In this document: positions 8,207-18,075 of the stretch, one piece after another
Layout of the letters: every line of letters begins with the position of its first letter
Numbering within the stretch: the first letter of the stretch is position 1
Origin: Paracoccus wurundjeri
GTDB lineage: Bacteria; Pseudomonadota; Alphaproteobacteria; Rhodobacterales; Rhodobacteraceae
DNA: 64,000 nt
Reading direction: 5' to 3'
NCBI RefSeq assembly: GCF_030678915.1
Contig: NZ_JAUUTZ010000008.1
Location: forward strand, 62,001-126,000
Notes under the pieces: generated by a model
The model's input: the letters and a program-made list of their open reading frames with translations, nothing else
Databases searched by the model: none
What the model was told of the DNA's origin: nothing
Translations under genes and position numbers: made by a program

Positions 8207-9193
8207 ATGAGCATTCCATATTCCCTTCTTGATCTGTCGCCGGTGCCCGAAGGTTCCGAGGCTGCGGACGCAATCTCCAACAGTATCGATCTTGCCCGTC
8301 ATGCCGAAGGCTGGGGCTATCGGCGTTATTGGCTGGCCGAGCATCACAACATGCCCGGTATAGCCAGCGCGGCGACCGCGGTGCTGATCTCGCTGATCGC
8401 ACAGGCGACCGAACGGATGCGTGTGGGGGCCGGAGGCATCATGCTGCCGAACCATGCGCCGCTGACCGTGGCCGAGAATTTCGGAACACTGGCGACGATA
8501 TTTCCCGATCGGATCGATCTGGGGCTTGGGCGCGCGCCGGGAGGGGATGGTGCGGTGATCCGGGCGCTTCGGCGTGATCCGATGGCGGACAGTTTCCCGC
8601 AGGATGTGGTGGAATTGCTGGATTATTTAGGACCCGCGCGCCCGAACGCACCGGTCCGAGCCTTGCCCGGCGAGGGAACGCATGTTCCGATCTGGATTCT
8701 GGGCAGCAGCCTGTTCGGGGCGCAGCTTGCCGCGCATCTGGGCCTGCCCTATGCTTTTGCAAGCCATTTTGCGCCCGGGGATATGGAGCAGGCCCTGGCG
8801 ATCTATCATGACCGGTTTCAGCAGACCCAATGGGGCGAGAAGCCAAGGCTGATGATTGCGATCAATGTATTCGCTGCCGATGATGCGGAAGAGGCGCATT
8901 ATCTGCGCAGTTCGATGCAGCTTGCATTCGCGCGGTTGCGCACCGGGAAACCGGGCAAACTGCCGCGACCGACCCGCGATCTGGACGCGGAAATCAGCCC
9001 CCAGATGCGCCGCATGGTCGATCAGGCTTTGCGGATTACGGCTGTGGGTAATCCGGCGCAGGTGAAAGAGCAACTGGCCGCACTGATCGATGCGCACCGC
9101 CCCGACGAGGTTATCCTGACCGGCCAGATTCATGATCAACAGGCACGGCTGCGCAGTTTCGAGATCGCGGCCGAGGTGATGCGGGGCCTTTAA
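8207..9193 (+). CDS. Luciferase-like (LLM class) flavin-dependent oxidoreductase
   Basis: A 328-residue TIM-barrel flavoprotein of the bacterial luciferase-like superfamily, using reduced flavin (FMN or F420-type; FMN is likely in this group). Visible marks are [16 protein letters not shown] at the N-terminus, [19 protein letters not shown], the [16 protein letters not shown] strand and [11 protein letters not shown]. These resemble the YhbW/MsnO8-like subgroup. The physiological substrate is not evident. Its stop overlaps by four bases the stop of the TRAP permease gene on the other strand. Confidence 0.88.
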   Translation: MSIPYSLLDLSPVPEGSEAADAISNSIDLARHAEGWGYRRYWLAEHHNMPGIASAATAVLISLIAQATERMRVGAGGIMLPNHAPLTVAENFGTLATIFPDRIDLGLGRAPGGDGAVIRALRRDPMADSFPQDVVELLDYLGPARPNAPVRALPGEGTHVPIWILGSSLFGAQLAAHLGLPYAFASHFAPGDMEQALAIYHDRFQQTQWGEKPRLMIAINVFAADDAEEAHYLRSSMQLAFARLRTGKPGKLPRPTRDLDAEISPQMRRMVDQALRITAVGNPAQVKEQLAALIDAHRPDEVILTGQIHDQQARLRSFEIAAEVMRGL

Positions 9194-10488
9194 GGCAGCA
9201 TCACCCGCGTCAGACCCGGAAATGCCGCGATCACCAACAGGCCGATAACGCTGGTCAGCAGGAAGGGAAGGGCGCCCCGCGCGATGCGCTCTAGCGGCAG
9301 GCGGGTGATATTGGCGGCGACATAGAGGTTGATCCCGACCGGAGGGGTGATCAGCCCTATGGCCAGATTGACCATGACCAGAACGCCAAACCAGATCGGA
9401 TCCCATTGCAACTCGCGCATCACCGGCAGGAAGATGGGCAGGCAGATGAACATGATTGTCACCGCATCCATGAACATGCCTGCGATCAACAGGACCAGCA
9501 TGATTACGGCAAGGATCACCCATTGGTTATCGGACAGGCCCAGCAATGTGCCGGAATATTGCCCGATCAAATCGTCTACCGTAACCACCCAGCCGAACAG
9601 CCCCGCATAGGCGACCACCAGCATGACCACTGCAGAACCCGAGGCGCTGTCGACAAGGCAGTTGTACAAGCTGCGCAGGTTGAGTGTCCGATAGATCAAC
9701 CCGCCAACGGCAAGGGCGTAGACCGAGGCGACGATGGCGGCCTCGGTCGGCGTGAAGATGCCGGAATAGATGCCGCCAAGGATTACCACAGGGGTCATCA
9801 GGCCCCAGAAACTGTCCAGAAAGCTGCGCCACAGCGCCGCTCCATATGACAGGCCGGGATAGGGATCGGGCACAAGATCACGGGTAGAGGATGGATTGCC
9901 GCGACCGAAGGGCAGGGCGACCAGCATCAGGGCACCGCAGACGAGGCCCGGAATGATCGCGGCGATGAACAGATCCGCGATCGAGGTCTCGGCCAGCACG
10001 CCATAGATCACCAGCCCGATCGAAGGAGGGATGACGATGGAGAGGGCCGCGCCGGTGCAGACCAGTCCGGCGGCGAATGCGCGGGTATAACCATCATCTT
10101 CCATAGAGCGGATGATCATCGGCCCGATGGCGGCGACCGAGGCCGGGCCTGAGCCGCTGACCGCACCCCAGAACAGGCAGACCACGGTGCCGACAAGACC
10201 CATGCCGCCCGGTAGCCCTCCGACTAGCACACGAAAGAAGCGGATCATCCGGTCGGCTATTCCCAGACGGCCCATCAGGTTGCCGGCAAGGATGAAGAAC
10301 GGGATCGCCAGCAGCGAGAATTTTCCGATGCCCGCCGTCAGCAGATCGCCGACGAGATCAAGTCCGAAGCCAAGCTTCCACATGGCTGCCAGCGCCGACA
10401 GGCCAAGCGCGAAAGCCACCGGAACCCGCAGGATCAGGAACAGGACGAAAAGCCCGACCATCAGGCTGCCGGCACCGATATCAATCAT
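9190..10488 (-). CDS. TRAP transporter large permease (DctM type)
   Basis: Large membrane subunit of a tripartite ATP-independent periplasmic transporter, which takes up organic acids with sodium or proton coupling. The 432-residue protein is hydrophobic throughout. It has typical DctM features: [41 protein letters not shown] and the mirrored [19 protein letters not shown] plus [20 protein letters not shown] 10488 overlaps the stop of the small permease gene by four bases. The open frame extends upstream, but that part would overlap the small permease. The dctP-dctQ-dctM order is complete. Confidence 0.94.
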   Translation of the reverse strand: MIDIGAGSLMVGLFVLFLILRVPVAFALGLSALAAMWKLGFGLDLVGDLLTAGIGKFSLLAIPFFILAGNLMGRLGIADRMIRFFRVLVGGLPGGMGLVGTVVCLFWGAVSGSGPASVAAIGPMIIRSMEDDGYTRAFAAGLVCTGAALSIVIPPSIGLVIYGVLAETSIADLFIAAIIPGLVCGALMLVALPFGRGNPSSTRDLVPDPYPGLSYGAALWRSFLDSFWGLMTPVVILGGIYSGIFTPTEAAIVASVYALAVGGLIYRTLNLRSLYNCLVDSASGSAVVMLVVAYAGLFGWVVTVDDLIGQYSGTLLGLSDNQWVILAVIMLVLLIAGMFMDAVTIMFICLPIFLPVMRELQWDPIWFGVLVMVNLAIGLITPPVGINLYVAANITRLPLERIARGALPFLLTSVIGLLVIAAFPGLTRVMLP

Positions 10489-10961
10489 TCTGCTGCCTTC
10501 CCGTTCCGCCCGGAGATCGTACCCCATACGGCCTGAATATAGCGGAACAGCACAAGCGCGAAACCAAGAGGAAGCGCGGCGGAATACCACCACAGAGGCA
10601 GGCCGAGCGCATAGCTGCGCATGCCGTTCCCCATCTGATTCAGCACCAGTTGCCAGCAGAACCAGACCGATGCCGTCAGCAGTACGACCGACAGCAGCGC
10701 GGCAATGACAATGACCACCCGCCGCAAGGGTGCGGGCAGCATATCAGAGATCAGTTCGACGGCCAGATGCTCACCCCGCCGCGCTGCAATTGCGGCACCG
10801 AAGACGGTCAGCAGGACGAAACCTCCGGTCAGCAATTCCTCGGTCGCGGCCAGCGATTTATTGGTGCCGTAGCGGACAACCACATTGGCGAAGCCCAGGA
10901 TTGCCATGAACAGCAGCAGCGCTGCGCAGACGATTTTTTCGAACTGATCGAGGATGCGCAT
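10485..10961 (-). CDS. TRAP transporter small permease (DctQ type)
   Basis: Small four-helix membrane subunit (158 residues) of the TRAP transporter. The family pattern is visible in FANVVVRYGTNKSLAATEELLTG, then GAAIAARRGEHLAVELI and a last pair of hydrophobic helices. Its ATG immediately follows the stop of the binding protein gene and its stop overlaps the large permease start, so the three subunits should be made in fixed proportion. Confidence 0.92.
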   Translation of the reverse strand: MRILDQFEKIVCAALLLFMAILGFANVVVRYGTNKSLAATEELLTGGFVLLTVFGAAIAARRGEHLAVELISDMLPAPLRRVVIVIAALLSVVLLTASVWFCWQLVLNQMGNGMRSYALGLPLWWYSAALPLGFALVLFRYIQAVWGTISGRNGKAAE

Positions 10962-11948
10962 TTACTGCGCGTTCGCTTCTTCGGTGAAGAGCTCGACGAT
11001 ATCCTCGCCGATCTGCCCGGCCCATTTGTCGAAGCTTGGCTGGGTGGCTTCCTTGAAGGCCACGAGTTCCTCGGGCGTCGGTTCATAGACTTCCATGCCC
11101 TGCTCTTTCAGGAATTCCAGCCCTTCGGCCGTCGCCTTGCGGCTGATCTCGATCTGGTATTGCATCGCCTCATCGGCGGCCTTCTGGAATTTTGCCTTGG
11201 TGTCGTCGTCCAGACCGTCCCATTTCGCCTTCGAGATACCCAGGAACAGCGGATCATAGCTGTAATGCCACGCCGTGATGTATTTCTGAACCTCATAGAC
11301 CCGTTGCGGGATGATCACCGCGCCGATGGGGTTTTCCTGACCGTCCACGACGCCTTGCTGTAGTGCCGGGAATGTCTCGGTCCACTGCATTTGCTGCGGA
11401 TTGGCGCCAAGATCGTTCATCACGTCGATATACATCGGACCCGCGACGCGCATCTTTAGACCCTGCATATCGGAAGGCGCTTTGATCGGGTGTTTGGAAT
11501 TGGTGACTTCGCGGAAGCCGTTCTCGCCCCACGCAAGAATATGGATGCCATGCGCCTCCATAATCTCTTCCATCTTGTCGCCTGCCTTGCCGGCCGTGGT
11601 GCGGTCGACGGCTTCGTAATCGGGATAGAGGTAAGGCAGCGAGAATGCCGCCATTTCCGGGGCAAGCGGCGTGACATTGATGGCCGAGGTCAGCACGAAA
11701 TCGATTGCGCCGCGCCCGGTCATCTCGGCCTGCTTCATCTGATCGCCGCCGGAAAGCTGAGCATTCGGAAAAACCCGCACCTCGTATTCGTCGCCGGTTT
11801 CCGCAGCCAGAAGTTCGGCGAATTTATCTGCGCCCTGCTGCCATGTGGTGGTGTCGCCGGTATTATGCGACAGGCGCAGGGTTTCCGCGGTGGCTGGCAG
11901 GCAAAGCGCAAGCGCAGTGGTCAGCCCAAGGGCGAATTTCGTGAACAT
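10962..11948 (-). CDS. TRAP transporter periplasmic binding protein (DctP type)
   Basis: Periplasmic receptor of the TRAP system (328 residues). The signal peptide is MFTKFALGLTTALALCLPATA. The mature protein begins ETLRLSHNTGDTTTWQQGA. The GLKMRVAGPMYIDVMNDLGANPQQM region holds the arginine that binds the substrate carboxylate in this family, so an organic acid ligand is expected. ATG 11948 is preceded by GGAGGAG. It is divergent, 86 bases apart, from a thiolase/acyl-CoA synthetase operon, which suggests import followed by CoA activation (inference). Confidence 0.92.
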   Translation of the reverse strand: MFTKFALGLTTALALCLPATAETLRLSHNTGDTTTWQQGADKFAELLAAETGDEYEVRVFPNAQLSGGDQMKQAEMTGRGAIDFVLTSAINVTPLAPEMAAFSLPYLYPDYEAVDRTTAGKAGDKMEEIMEAHGIHILAWGENGFREVTNSKHPIKAPSDMQGLKMRVAGPMYIDVMNDLGANPQQMQWTETFPALQQGVVDGQENPIGAVIIPQRVYEVQKYITAWHYSYDPLFLGISKAKWDGLDDDTKAKFQKAADEAMQYQIEISRKATAEGLEFLKEQGMEVYEPTPEELVAFKEATQPSFDKWAGQIGEDIVELFTEEANAQ

Positions 11949-12034
11949 GGCTTCTCCTCCGATTCCGATTTGCGGCATATTTACGGCTCGGGCCGGGGCA
12001 TGCAATAAGTTTCGGCAAGAAGATGGAGGGGATC

Positions 12035-13231
12035 ATGACAGACCAGATCACTGTGCCGCCCGCACCAGAGGGGCAGATCATCGGCTGGGCGCATAGCCGC
12101 TTTGGCAAATCCGAAGCCGCGGATGTCGAGGCTTTGATGGCCGAGGTCACGTCGGTCGCGCTGGAACATGCGGGGATTGGGGCCGAACAGGTCGGCGGGA
12201 TTTTCGCCGGTGTCTTCAATGGCGGTTTTCAGAAACAGGGCTTCGAGGCGGCGCTTGTCGCACTTGGTGCGGAAGGTCTGGCCCATACGCCCGCGGTGCG
12301 GCTCGAGAATGCCTGCGCGACCGGCTCGGCGGCGATTACGGCAGCACTGGATTTCATCGGCTCGGGCCGTGGCAAGGTCGCTTTGGTGGTCGGCGCCGAA
12401 AAGATGACCGCGACGCCGGGGGCCGAGGTCGGGGATATCCTGCTGGGTGCCTCTTACCGCGCGGAAGAGGGCGATACGCCCGGCGGTTTCGCAGGCGTGT
12501 TCGGCGGGATCGCGAACAGCTATTTTCAGCGTTACGGCGATGTATCGCGTGAACTGGCCATGATCGCGGCCAAGAACCATGCGAATGGTGCGCAGAACCC
12601 CTATGCGCATATGCAGAAGGATTTCGGTTTCGATTTCTGCAATACGGTCAGCGAAAAGAACCCCATTGCCGCCGGTCCCTTGCGGCGCACCGATTGCTCG
12701 CTTGTGTCGGACGGTGCGGCGGCGCTTGTGATCGCGCATCCCGATATCGCCGCCGAGGCATCCCGTGCCATTGCCTTTCGGGCGCAGCGGCAGGCGAATG
12801 ATTATTTGCCATTGTCGCGCCGCGATCCGCTGGAACTGGCGGGTGCGCGGCGGGCATGGGCCGAGGGGCTGGAGCAGGCGGGCATGACGCTGGACGATTT
12901 GTCACTGGTCGAGACGCATGATTGCTTTACCATCGCCGAATTGCTGGAATACGAGGCGATGGGGCTGGCCGAACGCGGACAGGGGGGCAGGGTGATTGCC
13001 GAAGGGTTGACTGCGCGGGACGGAAAACTGCCGGTGAATCCGTCCGGCGGGTTGAAATCCAAGGGCCATCCCATCGGAGCGACGGGCGTTTCGCAGCATG
13101 TCATGGCCGCGATGCAATTGACGGGCGAGGCCGGGGGGATGCAGATACCGGGGGCCACGCTTGCCGGGGTGTTCAATATGGGAGGAGTGGCGGTCGCCAA
13201 TTACCTTTCCATCCTAGAGCGCGTGAAATGA
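12035..13231 (+). CDS. Thiolase-superfamily acetyl-CoA acetyltransferase
   Basis: A 398-residue thiolase-fold enzyme of the SCP-x/thiolase-like branch, expected to act on a 3-ketoacyl-CoA. The nucleophile Cys is in ENACATGSAAI (about residue 93). The ETHDCFTIAE and GHPIGATG motifs supply the C-terminal His/Cys region, so it appears active. A strong SD (GGAGGGG) precedes ATG 12035. The stop overlaps the next gene's start (ATGA). It is the first gene of a three-gene operon divergent from a TRAP transporter. Confidence 0.88.
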   Translation: MTDQITVPPAPEGQIIGWAHSRFGKSEAADVEALMAEVTSVALEHAGIGAEQVGGIFAGVFNGGFQKQGFEAALVALGAEGLAHTPAVRLENACATGSAAITAALDFIGSGRGKVALVVGAEKMTATPGAEVGDILLGASYRAEEGDTPGGFAGVFGGIANSYFQRYGDVSRELAMIAAKNHANGAQNPYAHMQKDFGFDFCNTVSEKNPIAAGPLRRTDCSLVSDGAAALVIAHPDIAAEASRAIAFRAQRQANDYLPLSRRDPLELAGARRAWAEGLEQAGMTLDDLSLVETHDCFTIAELLEYEAMGLAERGQGGRVIAEGLTARDGKLPVNPSGGLKSKGHPIGATGVSQHVMAAMQLTGEAGGMQIPGATLAGVFNMGGVAVANYLSILERVK

Positions 13232-14784
13232 ACCTGCCCTATTCGACCCGCACGATGAATCTGGGGCATCTGCTGGACCAGACCGCCCGCCGCCTGCCGG
13301 ATCATTCGGCGATGGTCCATGGCGGGCAGCGGTGGAGCTGGGAACAGATGCGGTCCCGCGTCGATGCCCTGGCGCGGCTGTTGGCATCAAGGGGAATCGG
13401 CAAGGGCGACCGCGTGCTGGTACAATCGCCCAATAACAACCAGATGTGGGAAAGCCTGTGGGCCAGTCTCAAGCTGGGGGCGGTCTGGGTGCCGGCGAAT
13501 TTCCGCGGCGCGCCGGACGATCTGCGTTGGATGGTCGAACTGACCCAGCCGAAGCTACTGATATGCCATGCGGATTTTCCCGATCACGCGGCGATATGCG
13601 ATTTGCCGGTTCTGGCCATTGGGCAGGCGGATTTCGGCCCCGATATCGACGCGGAACTTGCGGGTTTCGATACATCCCCGTTGCGTGCCGCCGATGTCGA
13701 GCGTGACGATCCGGCGTGGCTGTTCTTTACCTCCGGCTCGACCGGCAAACCCAAGGCGGCGGTGTTGACGCATGGCCAGATGGGCTTTGTCATCGCCAAT
13801 CACCTTGCCGACCTGATCCCCGGGACGACGGAACAGGACGCCTCGCTGGTCGTTGCCCCGCTAAGCCACGGAGCCGGGATCCATCAGATGTTGCAGGTCG
13901 CGCGCGGGGTCCCTTCGATCCTGCCCGAAGGCGGCTTTGATCCGCAGGAAATCTGGCGGCTGGTGCAGGAATATCGCGTCTCGAACATGTTCACCGTGCC
14001 GACCATCGTGAAACTGCTGACCGAGCATCCGGCGGTGGACGAATTCGATCATTCCAGCCTGCGCCATGTCATCTATGCCGGTGCGCCGATGTATCGTGCC
14101 GATCAGATCCGGGCGCTGGAAAAGCTTGGCCCGGTTCTGGTGCAGTATTTCGGGCTGGGTGAGGTTACGGGCTGCATCACCGTTCTGCCTGCGCGTCTGC
14201 ACGAGACGGGCGAGGGCTGGGCATTGGAGGGATCCTGCGGCATACCGCGAACCGGGATTCAGATCGAGGTTCAGGATGAGGCCGGCAATCCGCTACCTCT
14301 GGGCAAAACTGGCGAGCTTTGCGTGACGGGCGGCGCGGTTTTTGCGGGCTACTGGAACAACGACGAAGCCAACGCCAAGAGTTTCCGCAACGGCTGGTTC
14401 CGCACCGGCGATCTGGGACATATGGACGAGCAGGGCTTTTTCTTCCTGACCGGGCGCGAAAGCGACATGTTCATCTCGGGTGGCTCGAATATCCATCCGC
14501 GCGAGATCGAGGAAAAGCTGTTGCTGCATCCCGACATTGCCGAATGCGCGGTTGTCGGCATGCCCGATCCGAAATGGGGCGAGGTGGGCGTCGCCATCTG
14601 CGTGACCCGTGATGGCGGACAGCCCGAGCTTGGGGAGTGGCTGGGCTCGCGGCTGGCGCGGTATAAATTGCCTCGCCGTTTCGAGTTCTGGGAGGAGTTG
14701 CCGAAATCCGGCTATGGCAAGATCACCAAGAAGCTGGTGCGTGAAGAACTGATCCGCCGCGATGCCGGGGCCGGAAATGGCTGA
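13228..14784 (+). CDS. AMP-dependent acyl-CoA synthetase
   Basis: An ATP-dependent carboxylate-CoA ligase of 518 residues (ANL superfamily). The P-loop-like motif is LFFTSGSTGKPKAAV. The adenine site is QYFGLGEVTG, the hinge region contains GWFRTGDLG, and the catalytic lysine motif at the end is PKSGYGKITKK. It would activate a free acid to its CoA thioester. Similar enzymes are annotated for fatty or aromatic acids; the substrate cannot be read from the sequence. ATG 13228 overlaps the thiolase stop. It is probably coupled to substrate import by the neighbouring TRAP system. Confidence 0.9.
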   Translation: MNLPYSTRTMNLGHLLDQTARRLPDHSAMVHGGQRWSWEQMRSRVDALARLLASRGIGKGDRVLVQSPNNNQMWESLWASLKLGAVWVPANFRGAPDDLRWMVELTQPKLLICHADFPDHAAICDLPVLAIGQADFGPDIDAELAGFDTSPLRAADVERDDPAWLFFTSGSTGKPKAAVLTHGQMGFVIANHLADLIPGTTEQDASLVVAPLSHGAGIHQMLQVARGVPSILPEGGFDPQEIWRLVQEYRVSNMFTVPTIVKLLTEHPAVDEFDHSSLRHVIYAGAPMYRADQIRALEKLGPVLVQYFGLGEVTGCITVLPARLHETGEGWALEGSCGIPRTGIQIEVQDEAGNPLPLGKTGELCVTGGAVFAGYWNNDEANAKSFRNGWFRTGDLGHMDEQGFFFLTGRESDMFISGGSNIHPREIEEKLLLHPDIAECAVVGMPDPKWGEVGVAICVTRDGGQPELGEWLGSRLARYKLPRRFEFWEELPKSGYGKITKKLVREELIRRDAGAGNG

Positions 14785-15583
14785 ATCGCTGCGCCATCCC
14801 GGCCCGGCGGATGGTCCTCGTCTGATGCTGTCAGGCACCCGGATGGAAGAGCGCGTCGCGACACTGGCCGCCGGGATACCGCTGGAGACCGCGATTGCCG
14901 AGGCATTGAATGGCGCAGACAGCGCATGGATCAGTTTTGCGGATGGACATGGCGATTTGCGTTTCGTTCTGCCCGACCGGGCGACGGATGGCTTGCATGG
15001 CGCGTGGTATTCCACCCCCCGCGATGCCGCCGATACGCCCCTGCATCGCGCCGGTATCGTCTGGGGACGGCGTGAGGGCAGGGCGTTCGGGCATTGTCAC
15101 GGGCTGTGGGGCGAGACGATGGGGCATCTGCTGCTGGATGCCTCTCGATTGACCCGGCCGGTTCAGGCCCGTGCGATGCTGTTTCCCGATGCGCGTTTCA
15201 TCGCGTCCGAGGATGCAGAGACGGCCTTTACTCTGTTCAAGCCGGAAGGCGGTGTGAATGGCTATGCGGATGCTGCCCTGCTACGGTTGGCTCCGCATGT
15301 CGATCTTTGCGACGGTATCGTGGAGGCCGTCCGAAAACTGGGTTGGTCGCGTGCGCAGGTCGAGGGCATCGGCAGCCTGAACACTGCCCGTTTCGCCGAT
15401 GGTACATTGCTGGACAGCCATGCTTCTGAATTCCTGATCTCGAACGGGATCGCGACGGACACAGAAGCGGAAATCGCCATTGATATCGTTGGTATCGGCG
15501 GCATCCGCGCGGCAGGTTTGCTGAAATCCGGCGCGAATCCCGTTTGTGTCACGGCAGAGATCATCCTGCTGCGCGAGACCTGA
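14777..15583 (+). CDS. Putative PPC/DUF296-domain protein
   Basis: A protein of about 268 residues without a signal peptide. Two halves seem to repeat a PPC (DUF296)-like pattern. The first carries AGIPLETAIAEAL and RAFGHCHGLWGETMGHLLLD, resembling the HxHx...GHLL signature. The second carries LCDGIVEAVRKLGWSRAQVEGIGSL. The family call is tentative because only motif patterns support it. ATG 14777 overlaps the synthetase end; 14825 is an alternative start. As last gene of the thiolase/synthetase operon it is presumably tied to that pathway, as an enzyme accessory or regulator. Confidence 0.5.
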   Translation: MAESLRHPGPADGPRLMLSGTRMEERVATLAAGIPLETAIAEALNGADSAWISFADGHGDLRFVLPDRATDGLHGAWYSTPRDAADTPLHRAGIVWGRREGRAFGHCHGLWGETMGHLLLDASRLTRPVQARAMLFPDARFIASEDAETAFTLFKPEGGVNGYADAALLRLAPHVDLCDGIVEAVRKLGWSRAQVEGIGSLNTARFADGTLLDSHASEFLISNGIATDTEAEIAIDIVGIGGIRAAGLLKSGANPVCVTAEIILLRET

Positions 15584-15591
15584 CCTACTGC

Positions 15592-15621
15592 TTGACGCGA
15601 AGTGATGAACAAATTATGAAC
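15592..15621 (+). promoter_or_regulatory. Promoter of the UvrD-like helicase with overlapping LexA box
   Basis: TTGACG (15592-15597) and TATGAA (15615-15620) are spaced by 17 bases. GAAC-N7-GAAC (15607-15610 and 15618-15621) is a perfect alphaproteobacterial SOS box covering the -10 element, so LexA would block RNA polymerase. The start codon is 42 bases downstream. Confidence 0.8.
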
Positions 15622-15662
15622 ATCGGCTTTTCTTGCGACGATGACAGGGCTATGGTGACGGT

Positions 15663-18029
15663 ATGGAGCAGAACCACGATTCCGATACTCTTCCCTTGTC
15701 GCAACGTGCCATAGCCGCGCGGCCCGCGCCTTATCTGGACGGGTTGAACGCTGCTCAGCGGGCGGCTGTCGAACTGCTTGACGGTCCGGTTCTGATGCTG
15801 GCCGGGGCCGGTACAGGCAAGACGCGGGCACTGACGACGCGGATCGCGCATTTGCTGACACTGGGTCGGGCGCGGCCCGGGCAGATACTGGCTGTCACAT
15901 TCACCAACAAGGCCGCCCGCGAGATGAAAACGCGGATCGGGGCCTTATTGGGCGAAACGGTCGAGGGGATGCCGTGGCTGGGTACTTTCCACTCGATCTG
16001 TGTCAAGCTGCTGCGCCGCCATGCCGAATTGATCGGCAATGGCGAGCTGCATTTGAAGCCTTCGTTCACCATTCTGGATACGGATGATCAGATTCGTCTG
16101 CTCAAGCAGTTGATTCAAGCTGAAAACCTTGATGAGAAACGCTGGCCCGCGCGGCAATTGGCGCATCTGATCGATGGCTGGAAAAACCGCGGCCTGACGC
16201 CCGAGAACCTGCCCAAGGGTGAGATGGCGGCTTTCGACGGTTGGGGCGGTCGGCTTTACGCAGCCTATCAGGATCGGTTGCTGACCCTGAATGCCGTCGA
16301 TTTCGGTGATCTGCTGATGCATTGCGTGAGGCTGTTTCAGGCGCATCCCGATGTGTTGAAGCAATGGCAGGACCGGTTCCGTTATATATTGGTGGACGAG
16401 TATCAGGATACCAATGTCGCGCAATATATGTGGTTGCGGCTGTTGGCGCAGGGGCACCGGAATATCTGCTGCGTCGGTGACGACGATCAGTCGATCTATG
16501 GCTGGCGCGGGGCGGAGGTCGGCAATATCCTGCGCTTCGAACAGGATTTCCCCGGCGCTCAGGTCATCCGGCTGGAGCAGAACTACCGTTCGACCCCGCA
16601 GATCCTTGGTGCTGCCTCGGGATTGATCGAAGCGAATAGCGGGCGGCTTGGCAAGACGCTGTGGACCGATGCGGAACAGGGCGAAAAGGTGCGCCTGATC
16701 GGCCATTGGGACAGCGAGGCCGAGGCGCGCTGGATCGGCGAAGAGATAGAGGCGTTTCAGGGCGGGCACCGGGCCGTAATGGGCGCGGTTAACCTTGACG
16801 GGATTGCGATTTTGGTGCGGGCCAGTCATCAGATGCGGGCTTTCGAGGATCGCTTCCTGACGATTGGCTTGCCTTATCGCGTGATCGGTGGGCCGCGCTT
16901 CTATGAACGGGCCGAGATACGCGACGCCATGGCTTATTTCCGGCTGGCTGTCAGCCCATCGGACGATCTGGCATTCGAGCGGATCGTGAATACACCGAAG
17001 CGAGGGCTGGGTGACAAGGCTTTGCAGGTGATCCAGATGGCGGCGCGGCGGAATGGCGTGCCGCTGCTGGAAGGTGCCCGGATCGTGGTCGAGGAAAAGC
17101 AGCTTGGCGGCAAGGGTTTGACCAATCTGCGCGAATTCGTTGCCTCGTTCGACCGATGGCGCGTGGATGCGCTTGATCCTGATGCCAGTCATGTGGAACT
17201 GGCCGAACGGATACTGGACGAATCCGGCTATACCGCCATGTGGCAGAATGACAAATCGCCGGATGCGCCCGGCCGGCTGGACAATCTCAAGGAACTGGTC
17301 AAGGCGCTTGAGGAATTCGACAATCTTCAGGGTTTTCTTGAACATATCGCGCTTGTCATGGACCGGGACGAGGGCGATCGCGGCGAAGAAGTCAGCATCA
17401 TGACCCTGCACGCGGCCAAGGGTCTGGAATTTCCCGTTGTCTTTCTGCCCGGCTGGGAGGACGGGCTTTTCCCCAATCAACGCGCCATGGACGAGAACGG
17501 CACCAAAGGGTTGGAAGAAGAGCGACGGCTGGCCTATGTCGGCATTACCCGCGCCGAGCGGCTGGCGATCATCAGTTTTGCGGGGAACCGGCGGCTTTAC
17601 GGGCAATGGCAAAGCCAGATGCCGTCGCGCTTTATTGACGAATTGCCCGAGGCGCATATCGAGATTCTGACGCCTCCCGGACTGTACGGGGGCGGCTATG
17701 GAACGGCAATGGCCTTTGCGGGCGCGAATGCCGGAACCGATATGCATGACCGGGCGGCGCGGGCGGATGTCTATAACTCGCCCGGATGGAAGCGGATGCA
17801 GGCTCGCGCATCAGAACGGCGGACACCGAAAGTTGCTGCGGTGACGATAGATTCCGAAGCTGCGGCGAAATTCAGTGTTGGCGACCGGGTATCCCACGCG
17901 AAATTCGGCGAGGGGCAGATCATGGGAATCGCAGAAGATACGCTTACAATCCAGTTCGGCACCAGCTTCAAGACCGTCAAAGCCGCGTATATTCAACCTG
18001 CGGGCGGCGATCAGGACGTGCCGTTCTAG
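15663..18029 (+). CDS. uvrD: ATP-dependent DNA helicase UvrD/PcrA type
   Basis: Superfamily 1A 3'-5' DNA helicase of 788 residues for nucleotide excision and mismatch repair. Motifs in order are I AGAGTGKTRALTTRI, Ia TFTNKAAREM, II ILVDEYQDTN, III GDDDQSIYGWRGA, IV QNYRST, V TLHAAKGLEFPVVFLPG and VI VGITRAERLAI. The C-terminus FSVGDRVSHAKFGEGQI is the Tudor-like segment found in UvrD/PcrA. The length is slightly above E. coli UvrD (720). A perfect LexA box overlaps its promoter, consistent with SOS induction. It is monocistronic and faces convergent lipoprotein genes. Confidence 0.94.
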   Translation: MEQNHDSDTLPLSQRAIAARPAPYLDGLNAAQRAAVELLDGPVLMLAGAGTGKTRALTTRIAHLLTLGRARPGQILAVTFTNKAAREMKTRIGALLGETVEGMPWLGTFHSICVKLLRRHAELIGNGELHLKPSFTILDTDDQIRLLKQLIQAENLDEKRWPARQLAHLIDGWKNRGLTPENLPKGEMAAFDGWGGRLYAAYQDRLLTLNAVDFGDLLMHCVRLFQAHPDVLKQWQDRFRYILVDEYQDTNVAQYMWLRLLAQGHRNICCVGDDDQSIYGWRGAEVGNILRFEQDFPGAQVIRLEQNYRSTPQILGAASGLIEANSGRLGKTLWTDAEQGEKVRLIGHWDSEAEARWIGEEIEAFQGGHRAVMGAVNLDGIAILVRASHQMRAFEDRFLTIGLPYRVIGGPRFYERAEIRDAMAYFRLAVSPSDDLAFERIVNTPKRGLGDKALQVIQMAARRNGVPLLEGARIVVEEKQLGGKGLTNLREFVASFDRWRVDALDPDASHVELAERILDESGYTAMWQNDKSPDAPGRLDNLKELVKALEEFDNLQGFLEHIALVMDRDEGDRGEEVSIMTLHAAKGLEFPVVFLPGWEDGLFPNQRAMDENGTKGLEEERRLAYVGITRAERLAIISFAGNRRLYGQWQSQMPSRFIDELPEAHIEILTPPGLYGGGYGTAMAFAGANAGTDMHDRAARADVYNSPGWKRMQARASERRTPKVAAVTIDSEAAAKFSVGDRVSHAKFGEGQIMGIAEDTLTIQFGTSFKTVKAAYIQPAGGDQDVPF

Positions 18030-18075
18030 ATCGGGCTATCCGCCCAAAGCCTTCGTGCGTTCCCCCGTGAGCGGG

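Noticed and set aside
15945..17747. Antisense open frame of 600 codons opposite the UvrD-like helicase
   Set aside because: Shadow frame; helicase motifs I-VI are complete on the plus strand.
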